From Paralvinella palmiformis (lineage: Eukaryota > Annelida > Polychaeta > Terebellida > Alvinellidae), in the NCBI GenBank assembly GCA_025642065.1, contig JAODUP010000034.1, positions 124,001 to 188,000 on the forward strand: DNA of 64,000 nucleotides. Reading direction: 5' to 3'. Below the pieces are notes generated by a model. The model did no database searches, had not been told where the DNA came from, and saw nothing but the letters and a program-made list of their open reading frames with translations. Shown here one piece after another: positions 36,346-59,965 of this stretch (its first letter is position 1; every line of letters starts with the position of its first letter). The position numbers and the translations under genes were made by a program.

Positions 36346-36839
36346 AATGGTATAGAGATATTTTGGTCAAGTTTTTGGTCATATAATCCTTTTCCAATGT
36401 GTGACCACGATTACACCACTATATGGGAGCTGATGTTGAAGTGAAGTGTTTGCCCAACTCCAATTAATGGACGGTGGAGAGAAGTCCAGAGAATTGTGAA
36501 TCTTGATGTTGTAGTTGGTGGATTAAAAGAGTGATGTGGTGGTGTCATCAGCTACTACAACTAACTGATTAATGACATTATAGCAAAATGATGATTTATT
36601 GCTGACTTTCCCACGATTTGCCTTTATTTTAACCAGGGTGGTTTGATTTAAATTATTTTATTTAAATCATTAATTAAAATTACTGCCAAAATAGAAACAT
36701 GGGATTTATCAATTAACTTACACTACAATTTTTTTTGTTTAGTTCAGATAAATTGGTACTTATGCTAGGTAATTAATTTTGCATATATTTATAATTGAGC
36801 TGCAATTAGATTTCAAAACAATGTAGTCTAAGACTACAT

Positions 36840-37460
36840 CCACTCTAAAATATCAAAGAAAGATCGGGACATTAGCATAAAAAAGAAATGCAGAGGACTA
36901 CCTAAAGCGCATTAAGCCCATTGCCATAACTTTGGACAAAGTTCAAAGTGCCCCTACAGAGTCAGTGATGCTGTTGAAGTCTGGAAAGAACTGTCACATA
37001 ACATGGAGACACCACAATCACAGAATGTCGCAAGGAAAGTGCAACATTGCTCTGAACAACCACTAACTGATGTACACTACCTTGCTAGTATTATCGATCC
37101 CTGTTACATGCTGAAATTGATGCTGCTTTAAAATTCTGCAGTCAGAATTACGCATCATGCCTTTCTTCGGTAATCAATTTCCACAGTCAAAGTGGCCCAT
37201 TTAAGCCATACATGTTTGTCAATGAATGAATTAATTCCGTGTCACCCCTCACTTGGTGGGAATCACAGAAAAGCCATTTGGATAATTCCACGTTAACACT
37301 TTGTCGCCAGGTGCTTGGTGCTGTTTCATCTAGTGCTGGTGTGGAACGCATTTGTTTTATACATTCGGTCTAGTACACTCCAAACTGAGGAACAGACTGG
37401 GAACAGACAAGACAGGAAAACTTGTGTTCATATACAAACTGCTAAACCAATGTTCTTGAA
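36840..37460 (+). pseudogene. hAT transposase C-terminal remnant
   Basis: Pieces in order: RVSDAVEVWKELSHNM (36960), EQPLTDVHYLASIIDPCYM (37055, the '..AHLLHPxY' block), SPLTWWESQKSHLD (37240), LCRQVLGAVSSSAGVERI (37300), the dimerisation block. Stops and frameshifts throughout. Different from the 13.9-16.3 kb copy. Confidence 0.7.
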
Positions 37461-37465
37461 CTGAT

Positions 37466-37650
37466 AAGGGTCACCTCTGTGGTCTAGCAGTAGTGTGTTG
37501 GACCACAGATCACTACCACCCATGTTCGAATTCCGGCGTGGGCATATCTGAAGGTTGTTTCATCCTTGACTTCGCTTCATTACCTTTGGAGGTCCCATTT
37601 AGCCTACCATGTGCACAAAGGTTGCCATAAAACACCAATCATCATCTTGA
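37466..37650 (+). mobile_element. SINE-A, full-looking copy
   Basis: Same order as the 6049 copy: CTCTGTGGTCTAGCAGTAGT, GATCACTACCACCCATG, GTTCGAATTCC, CTTCGCTTCATTACCTTTGG, GCCTACCATGTGCACAAAGG, ATCATCATC. It lies directly 3' of the hAT remnant. Confidence 0.85.
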
Positions 37651-38700
37651 ACTGATAAATATCAATAAAATATAAAAAGGTCTTCATTAGTTTTGTGTCT
37701 TAGGGAATGTTTAACTGTTGTTTAAAAAATTCTTATTTAAATAAATAAATCGGATTTGTTTTTATTTTTAAAACAAAATCATGAATTTTTTGCAACCCTG
37801 ATTTTAACTATGTATGCCTATATTTGAAAGATTTTGAAAGTCAATGCAAATTTAATCTGGGATGATCAAATTAATTGTGTCTAGAACTCTGTTGAAAATA
37901 TTTAATACTAAATAGTGAAATATTTTTTTAATAATAACTGTATAAAATCATTTATTGTTTATTAAATTCTGCCTTCAGTTAATTATACATGTGAAATTTG
38001 GAGGTAACATATTTGGAATAAAATGAAGAATTCTAGTTAATTTTCAAAACAGATTAAGCTATTTGATGTAACAAGTTAGAGAGACCATATTAAGTGATTG
38101 TTTGTTAAATAGAGTTGTCTAAACTTGTTTTTAATTTTTAAACATTAACTATTACATATCAAATAGAAATTAAAATGAATTTGTTTAAAAATCTGAATTC
38201 TAGTCAGATACAAAATACTAAGTCGCACATATTGGGTGAAATTGTGTAGAATTGAAATTCTGTAGTACTAAAACCAAACCTGTAACATCATCAATGGTGT
38301 GAAACTGCAATGGTTTCAAAATGCCAGCATATTCAATATGTAAATAATTACAAAGTGACTTAGAAAATGTTTGTTTTAATTATTTGGCTCTAAAGTAGAA
38401 ATTATAAATATATTATTTCTTCAGTGTATTATTGAACTAATATTCCAAGTGTGTGCACATGTTCAAAATATCATATACACACACAGTAACTGTCTTTATA
38501 TAATCTGTGCACCTTCCTAAAAGATAGTCCTGTTGATGGATCTATTCAAGTATAATATTGGCCACAGGTTAAAATTGCTGTGACCAGATTAGATTCAATT
38601 AATTCAGTACCACCCAGTATCTCCAAAAAATGAATAAATTTGTATGTTGCATAACTGAAATTTGAATATTAATTTGCTCAGTAAATTAATAAGGTTATTT
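37651..38700. other. AT-rich flank upstream of ADPRH
   Basis: No exon identified. A splice acceptor (tttccag) at 38698-38704 just before the ADPRH start codon implies a 5' UTR exon somewhere here or further left. Confidence 0.4.
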
Positions 38701-38720
38701 CCAGATATAGATATTATACA

Positions 38721-50549
<11,829 letters not shown>

Positions 50550-50724
50550 ACAAAGGAAATGGCCTATTTTGTGACCATCTGTTGAATGAATTTAAAAAAC
50601 AACAATGGTGAACTTGTTTGTTTTTAATTTTCAAGCATCTGTAGAAACCTAATCAGTTAATAATCAGAAGAATCAAAGGACGTTTAAAGACTCGATTTCT
50701 TCACACTCCTATGCCTATTACTTC

Positions 50725-50730
50725 AATAAA
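50725..50730 (+). terminator. Likely ADPRH polyadenylation signal
   Basis: AATAAA 176 bases after the end of the repeat tail frame. Confidence 0.5.
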
Positions 50731-51389
50731 CTGATTTCATTTTTAGCATGAATTCAAGTGTCTTAGAGTAACATTCTTACAAGTTATATAGGGTGCTATA
50801 AAAATTTTGTATATATGTATATAATGAAGCTTAAATAATGATGAATATTTAGTTACAATAGTAATGGGCTTTCCCTTCACTAATTTGTTAACTATAAGAT
50901 TAGACAGCTGCTGAAAAGGTGTATATAGTTTCTGAGCAGTTGATCTTGTTTATATCTAATGTTTTTTTTCAAGATCCACAAAGTCTACCCTTGTAAAATT
51001 AATTATTCTAAAGTTTCACGTTTTTTGTCATTATTATCTAAAACAATAATTGAAAGGGTAATTACAGTTCATTTAAACAAATACCTGTTGCGTTTAATAA
51101 ATTCTATCATAGAATTCTGTATATAAGCCCCATTCAATAATAATATTAACTATGTGTGCGTTTTATATAACTGAAAATAGTTATTTTGATAGTCATAGAG
51201 GTGACCTACATTTGAAATTTGTTCAAACTATTTGGCTATATGCTGATTATCTATACAGTGTGCTACAAAGCAGTGTGTGATGTTCTGTACTGTTTCAATA
51301 GATGACTTGGGCGTGACGTCACACCGCTTCCGGTAAATATTATGCATGTGCATACTCTGTGACAGAAAAATGTAAACAATCCAGAACCA

Positions 51390-51740
51390 CTCAAAGGATC
51401 GCATCTCAATAAGTTATTACCAAGTACATCTAGACTTTATGTGGAAAATATAAACTAATTTAGTTTTTATATTTTGTAGATCTATTATAATATTTGTAAG
51501 TAATTCAGATTATATTAAGGGTTTGAGTGCCATTGACTTGGAATGTTACAATGGAAAGTTAACTGTGTCTAACAATGCCAATTTACTCGATACCAGCTAC
51601 AGAATGGATATATGACATCAAGAAACTAGCTTATATTACTTAGCAAGACCAAGGAGAATGTGAAAGCTTACCAGTCACTTGAAGCCTATGACATGTTTCA
51701 AGATAAACATGTCCCGGGTTGTTTGTTTCTCAGAATGTAA
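51390..51740 (+). pseudogene. First exon of a SWIM/YqaJ-like multicopy gene, copy 2
   Basis: Inverted relative of 720-1130. The shared DNA begins upstream of the coding part (AAGTACATCTAGACTTTA) and includes YSIPATEWIYDIKKLA, then a TAG stop, a deletion of about 60 bases that removes the YLID..YTKE stretch, and KAYQSLEAYDMFQDKHV. The 'KAYxSLEAY' helix is intact here but damaged in copy 1, so the two copies together confirm the motif order. A CRE palindrome TGACGTCA lies upstream at 51314-51321. Dead copy. Confidence 0.5.
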
Positions 51741-51749
51741 ATCCAATCC

Positions 51750-52900
51750 AACCATATATGTGCTAATTGAATGGCTGATCCATATCGATTGAATGCTGAC
51801 CAGTTACAGGGTCTTCACAACATACGTAGCAAGGCAGCAGAGACCACTATCTGTATGATCATTATCAAATATTTGTGTGTGAAGAAAATTCCTGTGATTT
51901 AAAAAAAATGTATTCCAATGCTCGGAATGGCATGTATATTTTATGTACTATTGATTATGATGATACATTCTTACATGGTATCTAAGAGATATTCTATGCT
52001 AAATTTACCGTCATTTTACCAGAAATTGTAAGTAGGCGGCATGACATGATTACAGATGAAGAGAGATATATTATGCATGTGTCAACATCCAGTGTTTGAG
52101 CCCATGATATCTTGTTCTAAGTATGACTGTAAAGTTGAATTATATTATTATCCTTATGTGAATATCACATGTGACCCCCCCTCCCCAAATGTAGACAAAC
52201 ACAAAAACAGTCTTGAACAAGTATTGAATTAATAGATACAGATTATTGAATGTCATTCTTTGTATTCTAATCATTTATATTATTACTGTACTTCAAGTAA
52301 TCTGTACCCTTAATTGAAATTACATGTGTATGTAATTATAATTTGTGTGATTTTATATTAACATAGCTGTCTAAGCTTGAAGCTGTGCTACATTAATTGT
52401 GTACATGTACTATCATGTACAGTCCAAATTATACATATACTTTACACTATGTAGCACTGTAGATGATATTTATCCCCCGACATATATATCATTATATGTA
52501 TGAAATTTGAATTAGATCTTATTGCGTATAATACTTAGAATACATATAGATATAACATAAATACTTTGCTCACTGTTCACTTTGTACTGTTATAATTCTA
52601 ATTTAGTTATTTATTGTTATGAACTGGGATATGGCTGCGACTAGCACTGATGTATGTAGAGGCTAGAGAACAAAAAGAGTCAACATGTGTTGTTTCGAAA
52701 TATTTATTTATTACATATAGATTAGTGAACTGACCAGGCTTGGTTCAGTCTAACCCTGCACATCATTTTACAATACAAACAATAATTATCATTTGGTAAT
52801 TACACTCTTATTCAAATTGACAGGACTGCATCATGAAATCTATTTCTGTGATAGATACAATACTATTAAATAGTCTAAACTTTTCCAAACCCCCAGTAAC
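51750..52900. other. Non-coding, AT-rich
   Basis: No exon or element border recognised. Confidence 0.4.
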
Positions 52901-52906
52901 TCTCTA

Positions 52907-53875
52907 CCGTATATACTCGCGTATAAGTCGACCCGGCAGATAAGTGGAGGTCAATTTTTGACCTAGTAATTCTTTCCTCGGGCATATGCTCACCGTATAA
53001 GTCGAGGTTAAGAATTGGCTTAAAATCCCTCAAAATCCTAATCATTGTTGTCATTCACGAAAAAGCTGACCCAATTCATTTCAAACTCATGGTGTCGGCA
53101 AGTGCATCGTAAAAATGTCTGTATCAATTAATGTCTTCATCAGCAGCGACACACAGAGATAGACACACACACACACACACGGATTTCGCTTTGATGTTAT
53201 ATTTAACTAGTAAACAAACTTGTCACGTCAAACACGCCTGATTGTAACTTCAACTGGCAAGTGTTATTAATTAATTGTTTCACGGCCAGTGGCGAGCAAG
53301 GTTTGCTATGTGAACATGATCCCTATGTTATCACTAATCATCTAGAAGTACCGGTAGTTAACAGCGCGTGACTATCTAGTATTATTACGTTAAGACTGGC
53401 ATGTTTGTGAGATTCAAATAACATTTAGGTGAAAATGAATCTTAATTTATTGAATAAGGCTAGTAGGCAGAGATGTGGCGATTTTGTTCCAACTGTGCCT
53501 CACACAAACACGCCTGATTGTAAGTTAATTTAACAAGTGTTATGAATTCATTGTTTCACGGCAGATCTGGAGGTACTGGTAGGTAACAGCGCGTGACTAT
53601 CAAGTAGTATTACATAAAACGCGGCATATGTTTGTGAGATCCAAATAACAGTTTGGTGAAAATTAGTTCTTATTTATTGAATCATAATGGACTAGTAGGC
53701 AGCGATGTGACGATTTGCTCTTATTGCGTTGAATCCTATAGTGTTGTGTGTCAAGGATGGTCGAAAACATCTTTCTTTCAGCTGGTAGGAAATATGACAA
53801 GCATATAAGTCGAGTTGCTTCTGAGAACTCCCTTTTCACTACCGAAAAAATCGACTTATACGCGAGTATATACGG
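52907..53875. mobile_element. pogo/Tigger-type TIR element with internal duplication
   Basis: Ends CCGTATATACTCGCGTATAA (continuing GTCGA) are exactly complementary over 25 bp, and TA flanks both sides (52905-52906; 53876-53877). The motif 'ACTCGCGTATAAGTCGA' is a familiar terminal repeat of pogo/Tigger MITEs in many genomes. Inside, about 53232-53500 is repeated, diverged, at about 53510-53720 (both contain CACGCCTGATTGTAA, TTGTTTCACGGC, AACAGCGCGTGACTATC, GTTTGTGAGAT). No transposase. Confidence 0.9.
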
Positions 53876-54019
53876 TACATGTATTTGTGCATTGGATAGT
53901 TGCCTCGATACATCAATATCTTTTACATGCAGTTCCCTTTTGTTAAACATGGAATCTTTAATACATTATCTGACACTCGACCAACCCAACCTGCAGATAG
54001 AACTGGACTTCTGCCTATT

Positions 54020-55200
54020 AGATATTTGCACGGGCAGTTAAATTATTTGGTCTCTCTATAAAGATTTCACTGCAGTCTATAATATACAAATATAATCTCT
54101 ATATTTTCTTCTGAAACATACAGACATATGCTTTCTTATGCAATTTCTATCTGGCCATACAATCAGAGCCCTCGTATATTTGGACAAGACAGGTAGCCAT
54201 AATCTATAAACATTAGATACAATAGTTAATTCAAGACCAAATCTATGAGCAAAGTCTTCCTGTAAAAGACCAAGTCTAGCTTCACAAAAACAAGCAGTAC
54301 ATGGTCTTCTACAGAGACATGCATGACATACCTTAAATGTATCTCTCACTGTACCTACCACCCACATTAACAAATAAATTTAATAGCCCTGTATAGAAAT
54401 GTATACTATCATTATTGTCCTTGATGACCTAAAACCCGAAAACGTTTGACTTCCTTGTTAGCATGTCATTTTCTGTTCTAAGTCAATAAACCTCCGGCTC
54501 AGCAATTTGCTTTGGTACTATCGAAGGAGCTCATCTTCCTCTCTTGGGTCTATATCAAATAGCAGTACTTTGACTGACATTAGATTTACCTTGTATTATA
54601 CACAGCTTCTATTTTCTCAGCTAGCTTGCTTTTAACTCCATGAACTGGTGATGATGTTTGAAAATAGAGGAAACAAAGTCCACATAATTCAGCAATGCAG
54701 ACCATTTACCTATAAAATAAATTATACACATTTTAATGTAGTTTACCAAATAATAGGGGCCTAGTTTGCTCATCATTCATTATTTGATCAACAGACACCA
54801 TATAGTATTATAGAAGACAGATTTACTCATAAGTCATGGATCCATGTAATGTTAGGCTCTAGTCTAGTCACCAGACTAGCGTCAGTGTGTGTGGCAACTA
54901 GAAGCGTAATTAATATTTTTGTATAAAATTATACACTTTACCGCTCAAAATGCATTTAAATTTAAATGTAAAACAAACTAGAAACAAAGTGATCAATGTA
55001 AATAGTTTGCCGAAAAATTCTGTCAAAGTCCATTCCGGCTTGCCCCAGTCTACTCGTCAGATGGCATTTTTTCCACAAAGCACGTCTGTTTTCCTCAAAA
55101 TTATTCTTTTTCTAGGTATGCTATAAAACGACAATGCACTTTCCTTTGTTGATCTATTTGTGCAACCTACTTTAAATGAAGCATTGTTGTTAATTACTAA
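54020..55200 (-). pseudogene. THAP-domain / HTH_Tnp_4 transposase remnant
   Basis: At 55195-55010 (leftward): KVGCTNRSTKESALSFYSIP then, one frame over, RALWKKCH, the THAP zinc-finger pattern (xxGCxNR..FxxxP..R..W). At 54373-54077: LGLLQEDFAHRFGLELTIVS, LWLPVL, IVWPDRNCIRKHMSVCFRRK, the helix-turn-helix that precedes the DDE domain in Harbinger/ISL2EU-like transposases ('LRLGLLQEDLAxRFGIS...WPSREx..xMPxCFK'). THAP plus this HTH on one strand in this order fits a single element. The DDE domain is missing to the left of 54020. Confidence 0.65.
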
Positions 55201-55499
55201 ATCTTGACATCGGAATGTCTCTTCATTATAAATGAAAACAATAGCTGCGCCTCTGTCTTTCTGCCACGGAATATGCGCGCATCGACTTGACCTACTTTAA
55301 ATCAAAGCATTCTGAAGTCATCTATAAGATAGATGATATATTGCAAGAACTTAGGAATTACATAGAACACGAATTCGAAGATTTGTGGGCTTCCATTGTG
55401 TCCATAAAAAGTGGTAATGAAAACCAATGTTGTAAAGGGCTTCAGGTAACCGGGGGCAATGCAAAAAAAACTCTTATACAACAATAATAATAATAACAA

Positions 55500-56340
55500 T
55501 AATTAGATATGCCTAAAATTATAATATGCCTAAACGTATGTTAAACTACAAATTGTAAAATTTTCAGTGGCATTCTCATAATGGTTTTAGTACTCTGTTA
55601 GTCTTAAGTGTCTATTAAATGCCAATAATAAATTGGTATATGCTAGTATATGCAAATTCTCCACCGTTAGGCATTAATCTTCCAACCACAACTGTTCAGA
55701 CAATGCATGTAACAGACTTCTTAGATATTTGTCCATAGGGTTAGAGGATCCTGGATGCACTGTAGGTAAAGTACCTGGTATTAACAACAAACAAAACCTA
55801 TCTGAGGATAATTTTAGCAATTCTGATATATAGGAGTTCCAGAATGATGGCTAAAATGTCAGGAGGAAGTGTAGAACCAACACCATAAATGACTGTGGAG
55901 AATGGCATCAGAAACTGAATATAAAATACACCCGTGGACAAATGTAATCTTTCTTTTTACTGGGTAATCCAGATGATTATCTATACCTATTCCTGGGAGA
56001 TGACAGGCTTCAATGAATGGGGCACGCACAGTCCACGGAGCTTGAGATAGAAAATATCATGGTAAGTAAAAGAACGGCCGTTAAAATAATAACTTTTTTC
56101 GAGTAGAAAATATGACCCTAACATTTGCGATATATACTAATTGTTAATTCTGTTCCATTTATCGATCTGTTTAAACTACAAGACCAAAACGTAATAATTT
56201 AATCTTGGAAACTGATAAACATTTAAAGCCACAGGAAATATGAAACAACTGTGTAACCGTTATACCCAAATAAAATGCTATAATTTGTAGAATAATTGTA
56301 CACTCCTGCGATTTGCTGGCAACAAATGCATGTAGAGCAT
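55500..56340. other. No clear feature
   Basis: Possibly the decayed 3' half of the hAT-like gene to the right; no readable block found. Confidence 0.3.
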
Positions 56341-56344
56341 GCAC

Positions 56345-56820
56345 TCATTTAGAAGATTTACAAATGCTGCCAGGCCACTCAAAATTAAAAAAGATTCTCC
56401 ACTCCTTATTGTTACAGAAACCTTTCTGGAGAACTAAATTTGACAGATGAACATAGCAGTGTGATAAAAGTGCGAGGGTATACTCATCAAGCACTTTCTT
56501 GTGCAGTTCATTTACATGCACGCTCATAACACTAGCCCAATCATAAATCTGCCCAATCTATTTATCTTGAATATGAAAAAATCACCTCGCATCATATCTG
56601 AACAGACCATCAGAGGTTCGGTCTGCACTGAGATCAACAAATCCAACAAACCATTCATGCACTCTGCATTGGCAATACTGTAGAAGTATGATTTTGACAT
56701 TACATCTGATGTTTCCTCAAGTATGATTGCAATTAAGGAAGTCGAACGTATTTCTTTCCTTATACAATGTATATGGTTGAGAACAACGTGTGACATTGCT
56801 TGGAAGACGTCATTCTGCAC
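56345..56820 (-). pseudogene. hAT/ZMYM6-like transposase remnant
   Basis: Two pieces leftward: VFQAMSHVVLNHI .. TSLIAIILEETSDVMSKS (56820-56640), where family members read 'xxILVDETTDxSxKxQ', and ALLSHCYVHLSNLVLQ .. EWRIFFNF (56480-56380), matching the 'HCxAHxLNLVLQ .. CRxFF' block of hAT-derived ZMYM6/ZBED-like proteins. The Asp of the DET box is Glu here. A gap and a frameshift separate the pieces. Confidence 0.6.
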
Positions 56821-57125
56821 AATTGGCGAAGTTCCGTTGTAAAGTCATGGCCGGTTGTCAAGTTGATTAATATTAGTAATAATTAGTGATCGCCCGTTCG
56901 TGCTGCTTTAAAGTTTATGGCCGACGATTTGTGGGGTGAACGGGTGTGGAATCATAGTTCACCGGGTGATTGATGTGTAAGAGAAGTTGGTGGTCACCCG
57001 ATCGTGCTACTTATCGGTTTCTGGTCGGCCAGTTGTTGGAGGCGCATGGTGTGGATGTCAGGGCCGCGGGGCTTGGTTGTATTAATGTTTTTTAGTGAAT
57101 GTGTGAAAGATTTGTTAGTGAATGT

Positions 57126-58180
57126 TTGTTCCGATACAGCCAAGTCAGCGGAGATTGGATCAAGGGACATGTGAGTCTCCACTGGACAACACGCTGATTG
57201 TGCTGGGTTGGTTTTTTGGTTTTGGTTTTGTTGTTCGGGGAGAATCCCAGGCTGTCGCTTAATCAGCACACCTCTATGTTGGAGTGGTTGAGAAATCTCC
57301 TCCCCCACCACTCACAGGGGAACAGTACGGAAAGATGGAGCCGAAATACCCTGAGGGTGGTCACTGCCAGAGTGTTTTACGTCCTCAGGGGTTTTTAACG
57401 TCCCCCTTTATTTTAAATAATTCAGTGGAGACGCAGCGCCATTTAACGTGGTCAGCCACCCACGATGTAGTGAGCCGAGAAATTAATCCCTGGAAAAGTT
57501 TCGACCTCTTACGGGGTTCGAACCTGCGACCGTTGGCACCAAGTGCCGGGTGCTTAACCACTAGGCCACCGGAGCTCACTTGGCTAGTGCCTTACCGGTT
57601 TGTATTGTAGGATTAGTGGGAATTGTTCTCGACTCAGCCAAGTCAGCGGTGATTGGACCAGGTGACTATACGGAGTCTGCCGGATAACTTTGGTTTTGTT
57701 GTTCGGGGAGAATCCCCAGGCTGTCGCTTAATCAGCACAGCCTCTATGTTCGAGTGGTTGAGAAACCTCCTCCCCCACCACTCCGGGGAGTCGGGATGAC
57801 CCGAATCCATGAGGGTGGTCACTGCCAGAGTGTTTTACGTCCTCATGGGGTTTTTAACGTCCCCCTTTATTTTAAATAATTCAGTGGAGACGGCAGCGCC
57901 ATTTAACGTGGTCAGCCACCCACGATGTAGTGAGCCGAGAAATTAATCCCTGGAAAAGTTTCGACCTCTTACGGGGTTCGAACCTGCGACCGTTGGCACC
58001 AAGTGCCGATGCTTAACCGCTAGGCCACCGGAGCTCACTATGGCACAGTGCTGGGGGCAGAATGCCTCTTTTATATACCGGTTTGTATGTGTGGGAGGAG
58101 TTTTAGTGGGGAATTGTTCTCGACTCAGCCAAGTCAGCGGTGATTGGACCAGGTGACTATACGGAGTCTGCCGGATAACA
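57126..58180. repeat. Tandem array of about 490-bp units, each holding a SINE-B
   Basis: A spacer motif AGCCAAGTCAGCGG.GATTGGA occurs at about 57139, 57640 and 58131; unit starts are at 57126, 57623 and 58114 (periods 497 and 491). Units 1 and 2 each contain a - strand SINE-B (57229-57577 and 57690-58037) followed by TACCGGTTTGTAT. The third unit is only the spacer (to about 58180), where different sequence follows. The 57623 and 58114 spacers are almost identical over 65 bp; the first is older. The SINE-B in unit 2 has a deletion (CACTCCGGGGAGTCGGGATG). Confidence 0.85.
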
Positions 58181-58448
58181 ACGCTGACGCTGCTGAGGGG
58201 ACAATTCCCTATATATATCTGGATTTTTGTAGATTTGTTTGGGAGTAGTAGAAGGGTGGTGGTTGCGGAGTGGAGAGTCGATGTGTGTATAGTCCTGTAC
58301 AGTTTTGAGTAGAGGAATAAAGTAGATTCGAGACAACATGAGTTCGGAGTTTTGAAAGAGAGAACTTAGCTAAGGCCGAGATCTGCTTTTGTACTGCTCA
58401 TATCAAATGGTTAAGATCACATTAACTCTATTTATTCCACACACCATT

Positions 58449-58464
58449 ATCTCTCTCTCTCTCT

Positions 58465-58500
<36 letters not shown>
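58449..58500. repeat. (TC)n(CA)n microsatellite
   Basis: Run of TC followed by CA repeats. Confidence 0.9.
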
Positions 58501-58502
<2 letters not shown>

Positions 58503-59674
58503 TCTCTGGAAAACAGGGCCAAGAGAAACGTTTAGACAGTGCCTCGCATCATGATTGCTGTTCAACATTTCCACACTGCGATGTCGAGAAATATCTGGTA
58601 CACTAAATTATGTAGTGCTCTGGCTTAGGCTTACCACACAGCACACAACTTGTAATTTATTCACCTAAATTCTGAAGGAAAATGGCGTTTGTATTATATC
58701 TGTAATACCGTTTGCCATTGTGATACATCTGAAATTACACTAATAAAATATTTCTTTAAAAAATCTAAAACTGTTTAACCGAGTGAGCAAATAAAAACAA
58801 CTTCCAATGCGTGAAGTACGGTAATAAAAAATATGTCGAAAAATCACATACTAAGTAACTGCATAGTATCTAAGATCAATGTTGAGGTATTCCGGAACTA
58901 TTCCGCGAAGCGGCGCTGCGAGCGACCCAGTCCTAGTTGTGCGGCGCCCATAGTTACAGATCAGTTCCAGAACACCATTATCGGCTTTCTCTCGATTTGT
59001 CTGTATTTGTTTTGATTATGGCGCCAAATAAATGCAAATTCGAATACATGTCTTTAGTACAACTAAAAACCGAGCTAAGTAAATAATGCTCGCGGTTCTG
59101 TGACCCATATATTTGAACATGGGCGGGCCCTTTAGGCTGAAATCGGTTTGATCTCAGTGTAAGATATCGAGCTGAGTATTAGACCTAAATTCTACTTGCT
59201 AATATTAATTAATAATATGTTATAATAAGACTAGGTAGCCCTACGTGTATGGCACCTATTGATAAACAAACTAAATTCTGCATGGACCCTGGTTCCGAAT
59301 AAAATTTGTTTGTTTGCAGGTTACACTAAATGTTGGTTAAGAATACTAGATATCCTGAAGAGTACATGCGGGATTTGGAATAAAAATAAATATACAAGAA
59401 TATTGTTCAGGGAAAAGCACATTTTAATCAATATTAATCATTATGATTTACATCTTATGTATGATTGAGTCACTGCTTCGTATGCACCTATGCCGGTATA
59501 ATTTATTTTCTAAACATAATAAATCGGGTGGTATATCAACAAGAATATCATTGTTTTAAGAGACTTCATCCAATGAAGGAGAGAAAACGATTTCTACGCC
59601 AGCAATGTCCGCATACAAGGATCTGCACTCTGGAATCAATCAATATTTTTATTTAAAACTGAATTTAGAATAAC

Positions 59675-59713
<39 letters not shown>

Positions 59714-59960
59714 ACCAATATATTATTATCTTGGAAACCTGTTATGCTTTGCCAATATTTACAAATTAGGCATCATCATAATCAGTGACATCTAGCTACT
59801 GGTTCAGTTGATATACTGGAAATGTATGATAACCAAGGAACTGTGATAGTTGTCCGGCGCGTAGCTCAGTATATTTTTTTTACCAAAATTAGGCGAATCC
59901 ATCGATTAGATTTAACTCATACACACTGAGCTGCTATAAGTCCCATATAATCTATAATTA
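58501..59960. other. No gene recognised
   Basis: Scattered short open frames without splice or family support. An (AT)n run is at 59679-59711. Confidence 0.4.
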
Positions 59961-59965
59961 AATAG

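Noticed and set aside
53663..54041. Overlapping 95- and 97-codon open frames
   Set aside because: They cross the right end of the pogo-type element at 53875 and have no family similarity.
57198..57610. Open frames of 66-108 codons across the 57 kb region and similar ones at 27413-27736 and 31996-32416
   Set aside because: They are readings through SINE-B copies in several frames and recur wherever the SINE occurs; not genes.
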